Assembly (NCBI GenBank): GCA_029378245.1
Contig: JARKIF010000004.1
Location: 682,001-746,000 of the forward strand
DNA: 64,000 nucleotides
Source: Roridomyces roridus
Taxonomy: Eukaryota; Basidiomycota; Agaricomycetes; Agaricales; Mycenaceae
Direction of reading: 5' to 3'
Each line of letters begins with the position of its first letter. Position 1 is the stretch's first letter. The position numbers and the translations under genes are program-made. Shown piece by piece: positions 30,917-43,929 of the stretch. The notes under the pieces were generated by a model. That model ran no database searches. It had not been told where the DNA came from and saw only the letters and a program-made list of their open reading frames with translations.

Positions 30917-32036
30917 TCACAGCCCGAGTCCGTTCTTGAATCCCGTGCTCGCTTCGAAGTGGCGATCATATGCACTATCGAAAGCGACTTTCGGAACGGA
31001 GGGGAAGGCTGCACGAAGGCACTCTTCCGAGAACTCGGATGCCCCGGTGAAGAGAATTTGTTGTAGTTTACATCCGGAGCGGGAGATAAGGGAAGTGACG
31101 GTGTTGATGTGCACCTGGCCCAAAAGTCCGCCCGACCACTGCAGGTCCACGAAGCGCAGGAAGGATGAGCATATCGAATGTGTGGCGGCGACCTAACTTA
31201 TCCAACACGACGAGGGTTTCCAACCGGGTAAAGGTGTTTGGCGTTCCGGATCGAGGTGGGGCACAGTCGATGAGATACAATGAACCAAGTTCACCGCAGC
31301 TTGTATGAGAGAAAGGTAGTGGGCGCCGTGCAAGGTGTTTAACGTCAAAGTTGTTAGTTGGGATAGAGGTAGCCAGTTTCCAGTGAGATGCGTTTTCGAG
31401 CGAAACTGATCGCAGCCGGGGAAAGTCACTGACGCTTACAGTGGGGTGCGTGTAGTACCACTCGTCAACTGCAAGATACAGGCTTTCGAGGAGCGGCATC
31501 GGGCCCTCGATGAGAGCCACCTCATCGGCTCGCAGTTCCAGCCGTACGTGCTGCCACCGTGCGCGATGTAGAAGAGTTTCTTGAAAATATCCATTCAGAG
31601 TTGTGGCTCCTGAATAGTCACACTCCATTTTGATTGAAAGTGGACAAGACCCCGACCTGTCCAACCACTTCTGCACGACCCGAAGCTTCTCAGCCCGATC
31701 ATGTGGGAAGTCGATGGAGATGCCCCGCCAGAGCTTGGGGTTAGCCAAGGCTATTTCCCGCCACTTGCGACAGATTTGCGTGAGGGTAGTTGGCGAATCA
31801 ATCCCGGCCAATGGTGGGCAGCTGGGATAGTGTGGCAGAAAATGGACGAATATTTCGGATGTGATTTCGTTGGGAAGTGCGAGCACCGGATATTTGTATG
31901 CCTCCAACCGGCGCTTGCAGGTGTCTCGCTCCGTCTCCAGCACGCGAATCCGTTCTCGGAGCTGGTGAACCTCGGCGTCTATTGTCACGATACGGGCGCG
32001 AACTGCTGCTCGGACGGCCTTGGAATAGTCATTCAT
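30917..32036 (-). pseudogene. F-box-like FB12 with three small frameshifts
   Basis: ATG 32036 opens a normal start (MNDYSKAVRAAVRARIV), coiled coil and F-box (LALPNEITSEIFVHFLPHYP ... ICRKWREIALANPKLW). A one-base insertion near 31383 (SLENASH, then out of frame) is compensated by a one-base deletion near 31281 (NLVHCISS versus NLVHLYLI). A further inserted base near 31146 (LRGPAVVG versus LRGLQWSG) ends the frame at 31068. The true ending (FKNGLGL) is still at 30917. Leader: uORF ATG at 32196, 5'-UTR intron 32039-32094. Confidence 0.8.
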
Positions 32037-32200
32037 GGCTGCGTGGCACAACGAAAGTAAGGGATATGGAACGTGTTGTCAACACAGGACATACCACGTT
32101 CAAATCTGTGCCTGCCTCTCTCGTGTAACCTGTGCCGGCAAGTAGATGATGACGGTCAAGAATCAAGAGGGTTTGATCGGGTGCACACAGCTGCATACAA
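32037..32200 (-). promoter_or_regulatory. FB12 leader exon, uORF and 5'-UTR intron
   Basis: uORF starts at 32196 (MQLCAPDQTLLILDRHHLLA...), runs to the donor, and after removal of intron 32039-32094 ends at a TGA overlapping the FB12 ATG. It keeps this design although the coding region is frameshifted. Confidence 0.55.
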
Positions 32201-32677
32201 AACCTGGGCTCGTTGGAGAGTACGAAGAATGGTTCAAGAAAATATTGTTCAGAGAATGCTCGAGGCCCTAAATCGGCCGACCAATTTTATGGATGTGAAA
32301 GTCTCAGTCAGGACTCAGAAAGTGAGGCCGTGAGGTACAAGGGAAAATACCCTGAGAGATGGTCATCAGTCGACGCCGCTCACAATGAGAATCGCTTCGC
32401 TTCCGCCTCAGAGATACCCGAATTCATCGATACTAGCATGACAATCGGCGGCGTTGAAACACACAAGGGAAAAGGACGTTCCATGAAGATTCCAAGCGGA
32501 TTCTACCCCCCAAAAAAAACAATTGTAATGAACGTCGTCCTACTCTTACGCAGGTACAACTGATGTAGAGGGACGACTCTATGAGCTCGCATTGAAAGAG
32601 ATAGAGCAAAGACTCACATTCATCATAGAATCGCGGTGCGGTAGCCCGTGCTCTCCTCGGAGATCCAATCATTGTGT
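32201..32677. other. FB12 upstream block and FB13 3' flank
   Basis: The part up to about 32540 is the inverted copy of 6690-7080 upstream of FB4. A minus-strand C-rich/A-rich tract (CCCCCCAAAAAAAAC) lies at about 32507. No gene supported. Confidence 0.45.
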
Positions 32678-33760
32678 TTAGCATTGAAAATGATCTTCGG
32701 GACGGAGGGGAAGGCCGCACGAAACGACTCTTGTGACTGCAACAGTGTTGGAAACCCCGTCGAGGACTCGGCGGACTTGTTGTAATTTGCATCCTGAGCG
32801 CGATATAAAGGAGCTGAGCGAGCTGATGAGGTCCTCGCCCAAGCCCTTACCGCACACTCGGAGAGTATGAAGCGCGGTCAGGGTAAGCATATCGAGTATT
32901 CTGTGGACGTCTGGGCAACGCATCAGGACGAGGATTTCTAATCGGGGAAGCTGGATGTGATTCTGCCCGTGAGGGACTCTGGGTGGGGAACATTCGATCA
33001 AGGACAGGTAGCGCAGGTCAACTGCGGCACAGAGATGAGAAATGTAGCGACTCGGGAGCACCGTCTTCACTGCCAAGGACGTCACTTGAGATATGGGTAG
33101 CCAGCCGTGATCCGCGTCGTTGAGCATAACTGCCCGCAGCCGGGGAAAGTCGCCGAAAGATGTAGTGGGCTGCCTGTAATTGAAGCGGCCCACGACGACG
33201 AGAGACAAAGTTTCAAGGAGCGGCAACGGCCCTTTGATGAGAGCCACCTCCTCGGTCCCGAGTTTCAGTTGTACGTGTTGCCACCGTTCGCAATAGAGAA
33301 GAGCTGCTATAAAAGACTCATTCCGAGCCCCAGCCCTCGAATGACCACGCTCTAGTGTGATCGAAAGCGGACAGGACCCCGACCTGTCCAGCCAGGTCTG
33401 CACGACCCCAGCCCGATTATCTGCCTCGTCAATGGAGAGGCCTCGCCAGAGCATTGGGGTAGCCAACGCTATATCCCGCCACTCGCGACAGATATGCGTG
33501 AGGGTAGTCGGCGAATCAAGTCCCCTCAATGGTGGACAGTCGGGATATGGTGGTATGAAATGCAGGAAGATTTCGGACGTGATTTCGTTGGGAAGCGTGA
33601 GGACTCGGTATTTGTATGCGTCCAGTCGCTGCTGGCAGGATTGCTGCTCCATCTGGAGTACGCGAATCCATTCTTGTAGCCGGTGAATCTCCGCGTCTAT
33701 GACGACGATGCGTGCGCGATCTGCTGCTCGAGCGGCCTCGGAATACTCTGAATCATCCAT
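32678..33760 (-). CDS. F-box-like protein FB13, aberrant C-terminus
   Basis: ATG 33760 (MDDSEYSEAARAADRARIV) gives 360 residues with coiled coil, F-box (LTLPNEITSEIFLHFIPPYP ... ICREWRDIALATPMLW) and leucine-rich tail. After RSGCKLQQ the frame reads VRRVLDGVSNTVAVTRVV instead of the family ending; the expected SQESFRAAFPSVPKIIF can be read in another frame just downstream, so a small indel near 32745 changed the C-terminus. The leader at 33761-33900 lacks the in-frame uORF. The product may still fold, because the F-box and most of the tail are kept. Confidence 0.75.
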   Translation of the reverse strand: MDDSEYSEAARAADRARIVVIDAEIHRLQEWIRVLQMEQQSCQQRLDAYKYRVLTLPNEITSEIFLHFIPPYPDCPPLRGLDSPTTLTHICREWRDIALATPMLWRGLSIDEADNRAGVVQTWLDRSGSCPLSITLERGHSRAGARNESFIAALLYCERWQHVQLKLGTEEVALIKGPLPLLETLSLVVVGRFNYRQPTTSFGDFPRLRAVMLNDADHGWLPISQVTSLAVKTVLPSRYISHLCAAVDLRYLSLIECSPPRVPHGQNHIQLPRLEILVLMRCPDVHRILDMLTLTALHTLRVCGKGLGEDLISSLSSFISRSGCKLQQVRRVLDGVSNTVAVTRVVSCGLPLRPEDHFQC

Positions 33761-33957
33761 GGCTGCGTGGCAGAAAGTAAGGGATGTGAAACGTACTGCA
33801 AGGAAGGGCATACCGCTTTCAATTCGGTGTAGTGGTGAGTAGATGATGACGGTCAAGAAGCAAGAAGGTTTGATGCGCTGCCCACACAGTTGCATACAAG
33901 ACAAGTAGATTTCAGCAAAAATAATTTACAACAAAAGTCATCCAAGACATCCAACGC

Positions 33958-35676
<1,719 letters not shown>

Positions 35677-36719
35677 GGTGGACGCTGTGGACAAGAGGGA
35701 ATTGATGGGATTTAAGGCGCCATTTTACGTGCGAAGATGACGTGCTTCGGGGCACGCAGACTCACACGTCACGAAAGAATGGGGTCAGTCTTATACGAAA
35801 AGCGGGAGCGCGGCGGGAAGGCAGCTGGAAGGGCTTCGGGAAGATGGGCAGATGAGAAGGTTCTTCTGTCGGGGAGATGTTGGACCTTCAATTCAAGCGG
35901 CCTCTTTTATAGGCCGCCAGTCTTTTGTATTGGCGGCCAATTGGCGACTGCACGTACCTGAGCCTGTAGTTGGCGCGAGGCGCGCCGCGAATCCGAGGAC
36001 ACCGTAAACTGGGCCGAAATGTCCGAAATGTCGCCATAAAAGGAAACTCTCCTTACCTAATGCTATCGCGCGTTCGTTTCGCCCTCGTCACCCCGCTGAA
36101 TGCTTCACCTGACACTCCTTGGACACCCCGGGAATTCAGGCGAAACATTCGGTCTTTCACCAACAAAAAAACGAGGCCAGAAGCGAAGCCACGCTGCTCT
36201 CGGATTTCTGTCTCTTCCGGTGGTATCGGAATGGGGCAAGAATAGGGAGGCTTGCCTCGGAAATTGAGTCCTTCAAACTGACATTCTGATAGATGTTCGT
36301 TCTTATGCCGTTGAACGAGACCGCCGCAACAATCGAATATCTCCACGGACCACGGTATCGTCGCCTTCTCTTGATGGCTTCTTCGTTTCCGCACTTCTTC
36401 TTCTCATTCTCTTCTGGCCCCGATGGCACTCGAAAAGACCGTCGTAGCGGAGCCAGCCCACGCGTTCCAGCTCTCTAGTAATCCCCGGCCTCTGATGAAC
36501 GCCCCACACCGCTCAAAACGCGCCTAAACTCTTCTTCTGACAGTGGCGTTCTTCTTGCGCTCCATTCCGGGCCTTCCATCAGTTCTCAGCAAGCTCAGCG
36601 GATCGCGGCCGGCTGGTTTCTGGACTGACAAGCTCGATTGTGACGTACATTCTTCAATATAATCCGGCTACCCCCTGCTCGCGACGTCCTTGGCTTTGCT
36701 CTTCACCACCACCATCGCC
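35677..36719. other. Divergent intergenic region
   Basis: Upstream regions of the sulfhydrylase (left) and of the DUF6534 gene (right). GGCCGCC/GGCGGCC inverted motifs occur at 35919-35938. Minus-strand frames of 90-113 codons between 36053 and 36429 have no recognised domain; I do not call them genes. A TTATATA-poor, CT-rich stretch precedes the ATG at 36720. Confidence 0.35.
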
Positions 36720-38448
36720 ATGTCTGCAGCAGCGCCTTCGGGCTCCTACGCACTCATCTTCGGTCCAGTCTTTTGGGGTGCGTCTGTCTCTTCTTCTTCG
36801 ACATTACGGATGGCCGACCGTTCTAGGTTTTTGCCTCTCGCTGATGTACGCCGACGCTTCCTTTTCCTGAGCTTCCAGACTGACGACGGCGCAAAAAAGC
36901 CTCTGTGGAGTCAGTGCTGTGCAGGGTTACCTCTACTTTACCAGGTACAACGACAAGCTCGCCGTTCGTCTGTTGGTATGTTTATATCTCCCGAAAAAAA
37001 GTCCTTGTTGACTTTTTCTTTCAGGCTACGATGATGTTGTGCGTCTCGTCCTGACGTCCCTAATTCTCAGCTCATCTCGACCCCAGACTCCTCGACTTTC
37101 TCTCTATGGCCTTGATTTGCCAGTCGATGTATTATTACATGGTGAGTAGGCAGTCCCCCGCTGCCACACGCCCTGACGAATTGGCTCCCGCGTAGCTCCC
37201 TCACTTTGGCTCATTCGCGCCGCTGTACGCCGTCACCAAGTAAGCAACGGCGTGATCCTAAGTATTGCATTCTAGTTCTGATCTTGTTCGGTCTAGGGAA
37301 CTCATTCTCGAGTGCTTGATATCCGCGGTCATCACCTTCACGTACGTGCTCGGAACTTCACCGTGCTCGCCGCGTAGCTCATGGGGTGCTCAGATCTCAG
37401 ATGTATTTCGTCTATCAGCTTTATATAGGTCAGTTACAGCGTATGTGGAGGTGATGTAGCTCAAATGTTTCTCAGTCAAGAGCCCGGGGAGACTACCGAT
37501 TGCCATGAACGCCGTCGTGGTTCGTGGAATCTTCAGCGGATTTCTTTGCGCTAAAGAATTGATTCAGGCTCTCCTGGGAACGATCGGGCTTGGTGGGTCT
37601 TCAACTTGTTTTGCTTTCTAATTTTGAAACTAGCTGTCGCGTAGGTGGTGCTATTGGCTGCGTCGTCCTAATGTTCCAACATCCACACTCGGTCTTCATG
37701 GATCGGAACCCTACATTTGCAGTCCTCGCTGGAGTCGCTAAAGGGTTTGGCGCCGGTGCTGATATTGTTGCTACAATCGCAATGTGTTTGTTCTTGAAAT
37801 CCGCGAATACGGGAATCACGCGGTGAGCGCTTTTCTCGCTCCAGGCATTTCTTTTGCTTACAAGGCAAAAGGACATCGTCCCTCCTCCGATCTCTGAAAC
37901 ACCTCTTTATAAATCGTGGTATCCTCGTCACCGCCGCGCAAATCCTCCTCCTGCTCACCTTTTTCGCCAATGCGGGACACTTGTACTGGTGGGTCGTCTG
38001 TACGACATACGGCATTCTGAACTGATGAACGAACCAACTATTATAGGCTGGCAGTACATATCAATACGACCAAGCTCTACGTCAATACCTTCTGTCAGTA
38101 TCTCTAGTTTTCCACTTCCAGCAACCCGCCCGCTGCTGCTGACGAGTAGTCTACAGTTGGAATGCTCAACGCACGTACTGCACTTCAAGAAAAGTACGCG
38201 ACGGGACATATGTCGCTCAGCACGGAGAATACAGGTGCCTTTACCGTCAACGCAGCTGGTGCTGGCTCTGCGGCGCGTAGGGCGTCGACGTTTAATATTG
38301 GTGTTAGGTCTGATACTACCAAGGTCAGTTTGTTGACTTGGAACTTGTGTGGATATTGACGGCGTCGTAGGTCGGCGATTTGGAGACGCAGGAGTACGCT
38401 CTTGGTGCAATTCGTGTCACAACTACGTCGACGATTTCGGAGATTTGA
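36720..38448 (+). CDS. DUF6534-type seven-helix membrane protein
   Basis: A multi-exon gene typical of Agaricomycetes. Readable exons give MSAAAPSGSYALIFGPVFWG, SAVQGYLYFTRYNDKLAVRL, LLDFLSMALICQSMYYYM, LPHFGSFAPLYAVT, ELILECLISAVITF, SQMYFVYQLYI, then GGAIGCVVLMFQHPHSVFMD... with FGAGADIVATIAMCLFLKSA, and the DUF6534 domain end TAAQILLLLTFFANAGHLYW, LAVHINTTKLYVN and LNARTALQEK, with a short cytoplasmic tail ending TTTSTISEI. The tail helices and LNAR motif near the end are diagnostic of the family. Function unknown; location is predicted plasma membrane. ATG 36720 is the first ATG in a good context before the first helix. Exons total about ten, introns about 45-60 bp. Confidence 0.8.
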
Positions 38449-38799
38449 CTTCAATTGCAAGTTGAGGACGAGTAACCTTTCTTTTCCTTGCTTCTAGTTT
38501 AGTTCTTCGCTGCTTTTTTTGACACGATAAAATACTTTGAACAGTGTATCTAGTACTTGCCAGATAATGTAAATTGATGTCTTGTTGAAGAACCCCAGCA
38601 TCGGAGGATTGCTTGAGACTGTTCGGGGAAGAGATTGGATGGGATCAAAGCCATCAACGCGTTTCCGTTCTCGTCCTCAACGTCCCCGCCCCGATAAACT
38701 CGTCCTCTACACCTTCATTTTGCCAAAATTCTGCGTCTCGCCCGCTCGTTGGGCGCTCGCCCATCTGTCCAGGGCCATGCTCGACGGGCGTTCGCTTCA
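38449..38799. other. Intergenic; likely holds the first exon of tRNA ligase
   Basis: No start codon can be fixed for the ligase. In-frame sequence is open from about 38749, and ATG codons at 38638 and 38777 lie in other frames, so a small upstream exon with acceptor CGCTTCAG (38800) or CTGTCCAG is likely. Confidence 0.35.
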
Positions 38800-41355
38800 G
38801 TGACGACCGCATCGGAAGACTCTGCCCTGGTCAAGTCCCTCCTCGACCTCTCTAGAAGGAACGCCAAACTCGTTCGCTCCACCACCCACAAAGCGCCCGC
38901 GGACCCGAGTATCAGTGTCCGGAGTTGGAAGATGTTGGAGCAAAAGTACTATCAAGTCCCGTCGCCGTTCCCCACTCTCGCGCGGGGGCTGTTTACCGTC
39001 GAGGACGCGGATGGGAAGCATCGGATTGCTGTGCGTGGGTATGACAAGTTTTTCAATATTGGGGAAGTTGGTTGGACGACGGTGTGTTTTTTTGAGAGAG
39101 CTAGAGATTCGCAGCTGAACGGTAATGCAGTGGCCGGCGATTGAGGCACATACGACTGGACCGTACACCCTGTCGTTGAAGAGCAACGGGTGTATCATCT
39201 TCATCGCGGCACTCACCCCCGACAAACTGCTCATTACGTCCAAGCATCGCATGCGCTCGACGACGGACGACAAGGTCACTCATGCTGGGGTAGGAGAGAC
39301 TTGGGTCCGCAAGTACCTCAAAGACAAAGGCCGCACGGAGGCGGATCTAGCTGCGGTGCTCTGGGAGAAGAACTTGACTGCCGTTGCCGAGGTGAGTCTC
39401 GTCCTCCCATCCAGGCTGTCACTCAGTACTCAATCTCTATTCAGCTATGCGACGACTCTTTCGAAGAGCACGTCCTCGCGTACCCTCCCGAACTCACCGG
39501 ACTGCACCTCCACGGGCTTAACAAGCGCACCAAGGGCTTTATGACTGCTTCACACGCCGAAGTCGACGCTTTTGCAGAAGAATGGGGCTTCATCAAGACC
39601 GTGTCAATCGAGCTCCCCACAGTCGCTGCCGTGCGCGCTTTTACTGCCGACTGCGCCAAGACTGGTTCGTGGAACGGCGTGCCCGTCGAGGGCTTTGTCG
39701 TCCGCAGCCACGTTGCACCATTTCCACCCAAATACGACGCCCGTAGCGCACCTCCCTACCCCGCTGGCTCCTCCTTCTTCTTCAAGGTCAAATTCGGCGA
39801 GCCGTATATGATGTATCGGGACTGGCGTGAGGTTACCAAGATGCTGCTCACGATGCGGAATTCTGGCAAGGGGGAGATGAGCGTGAAGAAGCTGCCGCAG
39901 AGCAAGATGAAGCGTGCTGAAACGGCTGCGTATGCGCAGTGGGTCGTTGATGAGATTCAGCGGGACCCAGCCGCTTTTGCGCAGTATACCGAGAATAAGG
40001 GGATTATTGCGGTACGGGAGCGCTTCTTGGCGCATCAGGCGAGCAAGGGGGAGGCGGTCGCGGTGCTACCGACTCAGTCGACGGTGGACAAGACATTTGG
40101 CAAGACCATCATCGTACCGGTGGCGGTTCCAGGCTGCGGTATGTCTCTGCCTTTCTTCCCAGATTCGTTTCTCACAATATCTCCAGGCAAGACCGCTGTC
40201 TCAGTCGCGCTATCCCACATTTTCGGTTTCGGTCACACGCAAAGCGACGATGTGCTGAGCAAGAAGGCTGCTCCGGTCTTTGTCAAGAACGTTACGGATC
40301 TCCTCAAGACGCATGACGTGGTCATCGCAGACAAGTATGTGTCTCTACGTTCTCAAAGATAACTTTCCGACAAAGACCACAGGAATAATCACCTCAGGCA
40401 ACATCGCGAGCAGCTCCGCGTAGCCACGGCATCCAGCAACCCGCCCGTCCGGCTCCTGGCGCTAAACTGGTCCCTTGACGTCCCGGCCGCGACCGTACAC
40501 CGGATTTGCACCGACCGCGTGCAGGCAAGGGGGACGAATCACCAGACGCTACGTGCCAATTTGGGTGTGCACGACGACGTGCTGTGGTTTTTCATCACCC
40601 AGTCCGAGGGGCTTGCTGCTGCCGAGGTGGATGAGATTGTGGAGATGAATTTGGGCGAGGGGTTGGACGAGGCGGTGCAGCGTGCTGTGGACGCGTGTGT
40701 GAGAGTTCTTGGGGTGCCGGTGCCCACGTTGGAGAGGGTGAAGGAAGGGGTGGACAAGGCCAAGGGGTATGTGCCTGCTGTGATACGTCCTGATCCTCCG
40801 GCACCGACGAAGAGCAAGAACAAGGGGCCGCGGTACTTTGCGCTCCTCCCAGAGGTGGATCTTATTCAGGTGCTTGGACCCCCACTTCAGGGTACGCCAT
40901 TCTGGGACGCGTTGCTACGTGCGAAACGCGTCGAGTCACGGCCGCATGTCACACTTGTGCATTTCAGTGAGGTGGAGGCTGAGAAGGGTGTTGGTACGCA
41001 GGCAAAGGAGCTTTGGGCGCGCTGCCAAGAGCTGCATTCTGCTGCTGCTCCGCCGCTCTTTAAATTCAAGCTCGGGAGCGTGGTTTGGGATGATAGGGTT
41101 ATGGCTGTGACCGTGGATGGGATTGAGCTTGCAGCTGAGGGCGGGGCTGGAGCTGGTGCGACGTTCGTGGAGGGTTTGGAGGGAAAGTACGGCAAACAGA
41201 GGAGTGGGGAGATGCATATTACGGTCGGGACAAGGGACGGGGATGTCAAGCCTGTCGAGGCGAGGGGTCTGGTACGGGAGTGGCGGAGGACGGGGAAGGC
41301 ACAGGCTGTCGAGCTTAATGGGGTTGTGGTGACTGGGAGGGTGAAGGGATTGTAA
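38800..41355 (+). CDS. TRL1: tRNA ligase (RNA ligase / kinase / cyclic phosphodiesterase)
   Basis: Rejoins tRNA halves after intron removal and, in fungi, HAC1-type mRNA in the unfolded-protein response. Exons: ~38800-39081, 39131-39391, 39445-40138, 40187-40334, 40383-41355. The ligase domain has the adenylylated lysine in SLKSNGCIIF and RSWKMLEQKYY upstream; the kinase has the P-loop VPGCGKTAVSV, formed across a splice junction; the phosphodiesterase has two HxT motifs, RPHVTLVH and MHITVGT. All three activities look intact. The N-terminal exon is not resolved. The 3' end has a truncated inverted duplicate at 1020-1320. Confidence 0.93.
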
Positions 41356-41520
41356 ATGCGTGTAAAGTAACAAAAAGAATGCAAAACCCCTGCTCATTAC
41401 TTCCAGCTTCAAGGTTCAGATTCACACGCACAGGATACGCGAGAAACGAGTGGTATTTGACAAAAAAGCGACCCTACTTTTGAGTGCGGCTTGCGCCCGA
41501 TGTTCTGACACGACTGTACA

Positions 41521-42621
41521 TCATTCCAGCATCCTCCGGAAGTCCTTTCTCGCACTCCAAGAATATCCCTCGCCGAAAGTGATGCTCGGGATGGAGGGGA
41601 AAGCGGCGCGCAATTTGTTGTTGGAAACTTCGCATGAGCCGGCGACAACCACTTGTCGTAATTTGCATCCAGAGCGGGAGATGAAGAGATTGAGTGAGCT
41701 GATGGGGTCCGAGCCCAGAAGTTCACCGGATATATGAAGGCTATGAAGGGCGGGGAGGGTGAACATGTCGAGTTCGCTGGAGATGTCGGAATCGGGATAG
41801 TCTACCATCACGAGTGTTTCCAGGCGAGCAAGGCTGATGCCACTTTGTGGAGGTTCAATTCTCTCACATTCGATGAGATTCAAGCAGACCAAATTGGCTG
41901 CCCTGTTGATGATAGGAAGGTAGTTGTGCAGGCCCACGTCTTCGAATGCGAGGCTTGTTAATTGAGACACAGGTAGCCAGTTCCCATGATCTGCGTCGTC
42001 GAGCACAGCTGCCCGCAGACGGGGAAAGTCACCGAAGGATGTAGTGGGGTGCGTATAGTCGGAACCGTCAACCGATAGAGACAGGCTTTCAAGGAGCGGG
42101 AATGGGCCCTTGATCAGAGCTCCCTCCGAGGCCGCGAGTTCCAGTTCCGCGTGCTGCCAACGTTCGCGGTGTAACAGAATTGCTGTAAGAGCATCTTGGT
42201 CACCCATGACCATCTGGATCGAAAGTCGGCAAGACCGCGACCTGTCGAGCCACGTCTGGATGCCTCGAGCCTGCTCGACCTGCTTCACCGTGTAGGAAGT
42301 GGAGATGGCTCGCCAGAGCTTTGGGGTAGCCAAGGCTATCTCGCGCCACTGGCGACAAATGTGCGTGAGGGTAGTGGGGGATTCGGGGCCCCTCAATGGT
42401 GGGCAGTCGGGATATGGTGGCAGGAAATGGATGAAGATTTCGGACGTTATTTCGTTTGGGAGGGTGAGGACAGGGTACTTGTACGCGTCCAGTCGGCGCT
42501 TGCAGGGTTCTCGCTCCAGCTGCAGCACGCGAACCCGCTCTTGGAACTCGCGAATTTCTGCATCTATTGCGACAACACGAGCACGATCTGCTGCTCGAGC
42601 GGCCTCGGAATAGTCATCCAT
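41521..42621 (-). CDS. F-box-like protein FB14, inserted between tRNA ligase and GH114
   Basis: Intact frame of 366 residues: coiled coil (DAEIREFQERVRVLQLE), F-box (LTLPNEITSEIFIHFLPPYP ... ICRQWREIALATPKLW), leucine-rich tail with EGALIKGPFPLLESLSLSVD, LARLETLVMVDYPDSD and RSGCKLRQVVVAGSCEVS. It and its 3' flank (CCAGCTTCAAG...GATTCACACG) match FB20 best. The left-edge duplicate of this locus lacks the whole unit, which therefore moved as a cassette of about 1.4 kb. Leader at 42622-42790; the uORF start is GTG instead of ATG. Confidence 0.9.
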   Translation of the reverse strand: MDDYSEAARAADRARVVAIDAEIREFQERVRVLQLEREPCKRRLDAYKYPVLTLPNEITSEIFIHFLPPYPDCPPLRGPESPTTLTHICRQWREIALATPKLWRAISTSYTVKQVEQARGIQTWLDRSRSCRLSIQMVMGDQDALTAILLHRERWQHAELELAASEGALIKGPFPLLESLSLSVDGSDYTHPTTSFGDFPRLRAAVLDDADHGNWLPVSQLTSLAFEDVGLHNYLPIINRAANLVCLNLIECERIEPPQSGISLARLETLVMVDYPDSDISSELDMFTLPALHSLHISGELLGSDPISSLNLFISRSGCKLRQVVVAGSCEVSNNKLRAAFPSIPSITFGEGYSWSARKDFRRMLE

Positions 42622-42937
42622 AGCTGAGCGGCACAACAAAAAGTAAGGTATATGAATGTTTTCCCGAGACAGGACATACCCTTTTCAATTCGGCGTACAC
42701 TGTTTTACAATTGGCAAGTCGATGGTGGTGGTCAAGAATCAAGAAAGTTTGATGCGCCGCACACAGTTGCACACACAACAACACGAAGTTCGATGCTAAA
42801 TGCGTGGTGCACAATGGAATTCTCGAAATGAGCAAGTCGAAACTGGGATAATGGCTACCCTCGAGCGTAATAAATATGGGGAAAAAGAAATCCCCGAAGA
42901 AAATAAATGAATCGGTAGAAATCGCGACCCCTGGCGT

Positions 42938-43929
42938 TTAGCACTCCTCGTAGTGGTATTCCTTCTTGTTGCTACTAGCGACGACCTGGCGGTCCCGAAG
43001 TATGATCGAGATCTTGCTCCCACGCGCCTTGCAAGCCGCCTTGAAGTTGGCCGAGGCGTTGTCCGCGTCGGTGTACTCGATCTCGATGACCTACCAAGAA
43101 GTTCGAGGTGAGCAAGAGCTGAGAATTTTAAGCGAGAACAAAACGCACCTTGGCACCGTAGACATCCGTGTACGCGCCACACTCGTCATACGCGTTGCAC
43201 TCCTCTGCCACCGCGAAATCAAAGCCAGCCTTAGTCTTGCCCTTCGAACCGAGCTCGCCACCAGTGTTCTTCTGGGCGACGAGCAGACCGCGGGAGTGTG
43301 CGTGGTCGGTGAAGAGCTTGGCCAGTGCGAGGTTGTTGTCCGCGGTAAGGAGACCTTTGGAGCGCGTGAAGGTCTGTCACAAAGATAAAATTGAGCAAAA
43401 GATAGAATAGAATAAAATAGAAACGCACATCGAGGTTGTCAGGCTCAATCGCATTAAAACCCTTGTTCGCGCATTCATCAATCCACCCATTCAAAATCTT
43501 CGCAAGGCGCTTCCGCTTTGCGTCCGTAGTCGTATCAAGGAAGTACTCGCCTTTCCACTCCTTGTCCTCAAAGAGCGCTCCGGCCTTGGTGTGCAGCAGC
43601 AAGTCCTTGTTTGCGCTGCTCGTCCAGAAGCTCTTCTGCTCGGGCTGCGTCTGGAAGGCGTTGAGGTAGCAGATGTTGAAGAGGCCTTTGACGGGGGATT
43701 GGGAGTGGTCGCGCTCGACAATTTTGACGCCGGCAGCGGGGGTGTATGGGGCGCCGATCTTGTGGGGAAGTCAACGCATGAAACGGCGAACGAATTGGGG
43801 TGTACTTACTTGGTAGTCGAACTTTCCGTTGGCCGGGAACTTGGTAGGCTCGGTGGGGCAGGCCTGGACGCTCAGAACGAGAGCGAGCTGGATGGAAACA
43901 AGGAGGGAGAAGAAAGTAACAACGACCAT
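42938..43929 (-). CDS. Secreted GH114-type glycoside hydrolase (copy B, complete)
   Basis: Four exons, 43929-43810, 43758-43429, 43373-43149 and 43090-42938, giving 275 residues. A signal peptide (MVVVTFFSLLVSIQLALVLS, cleavage after VQA) is followed by the GH114 barrel with FNICYLNAFQTQ, GWIDECANKGFNAIEPDNLD, HAHSRGLLVAQKNTGGELG and FAVAEECNAYDEC. Acidic residues in NAIEPDN and AVAEE fit the catalytic positions of the family, which hydrolyses alpha-1,4-galactosaminogalactan-type polymers in known members. The inverted copy A is at the left edge of the window. Confidence 0.9.

Noticed and set aside
36053..36429. Minus-strand frames of 90-113 codons with Cys/His residues
   Set aside because: Two overlapping frames, no splice model with recognisable domain, no duplicate for comparison.
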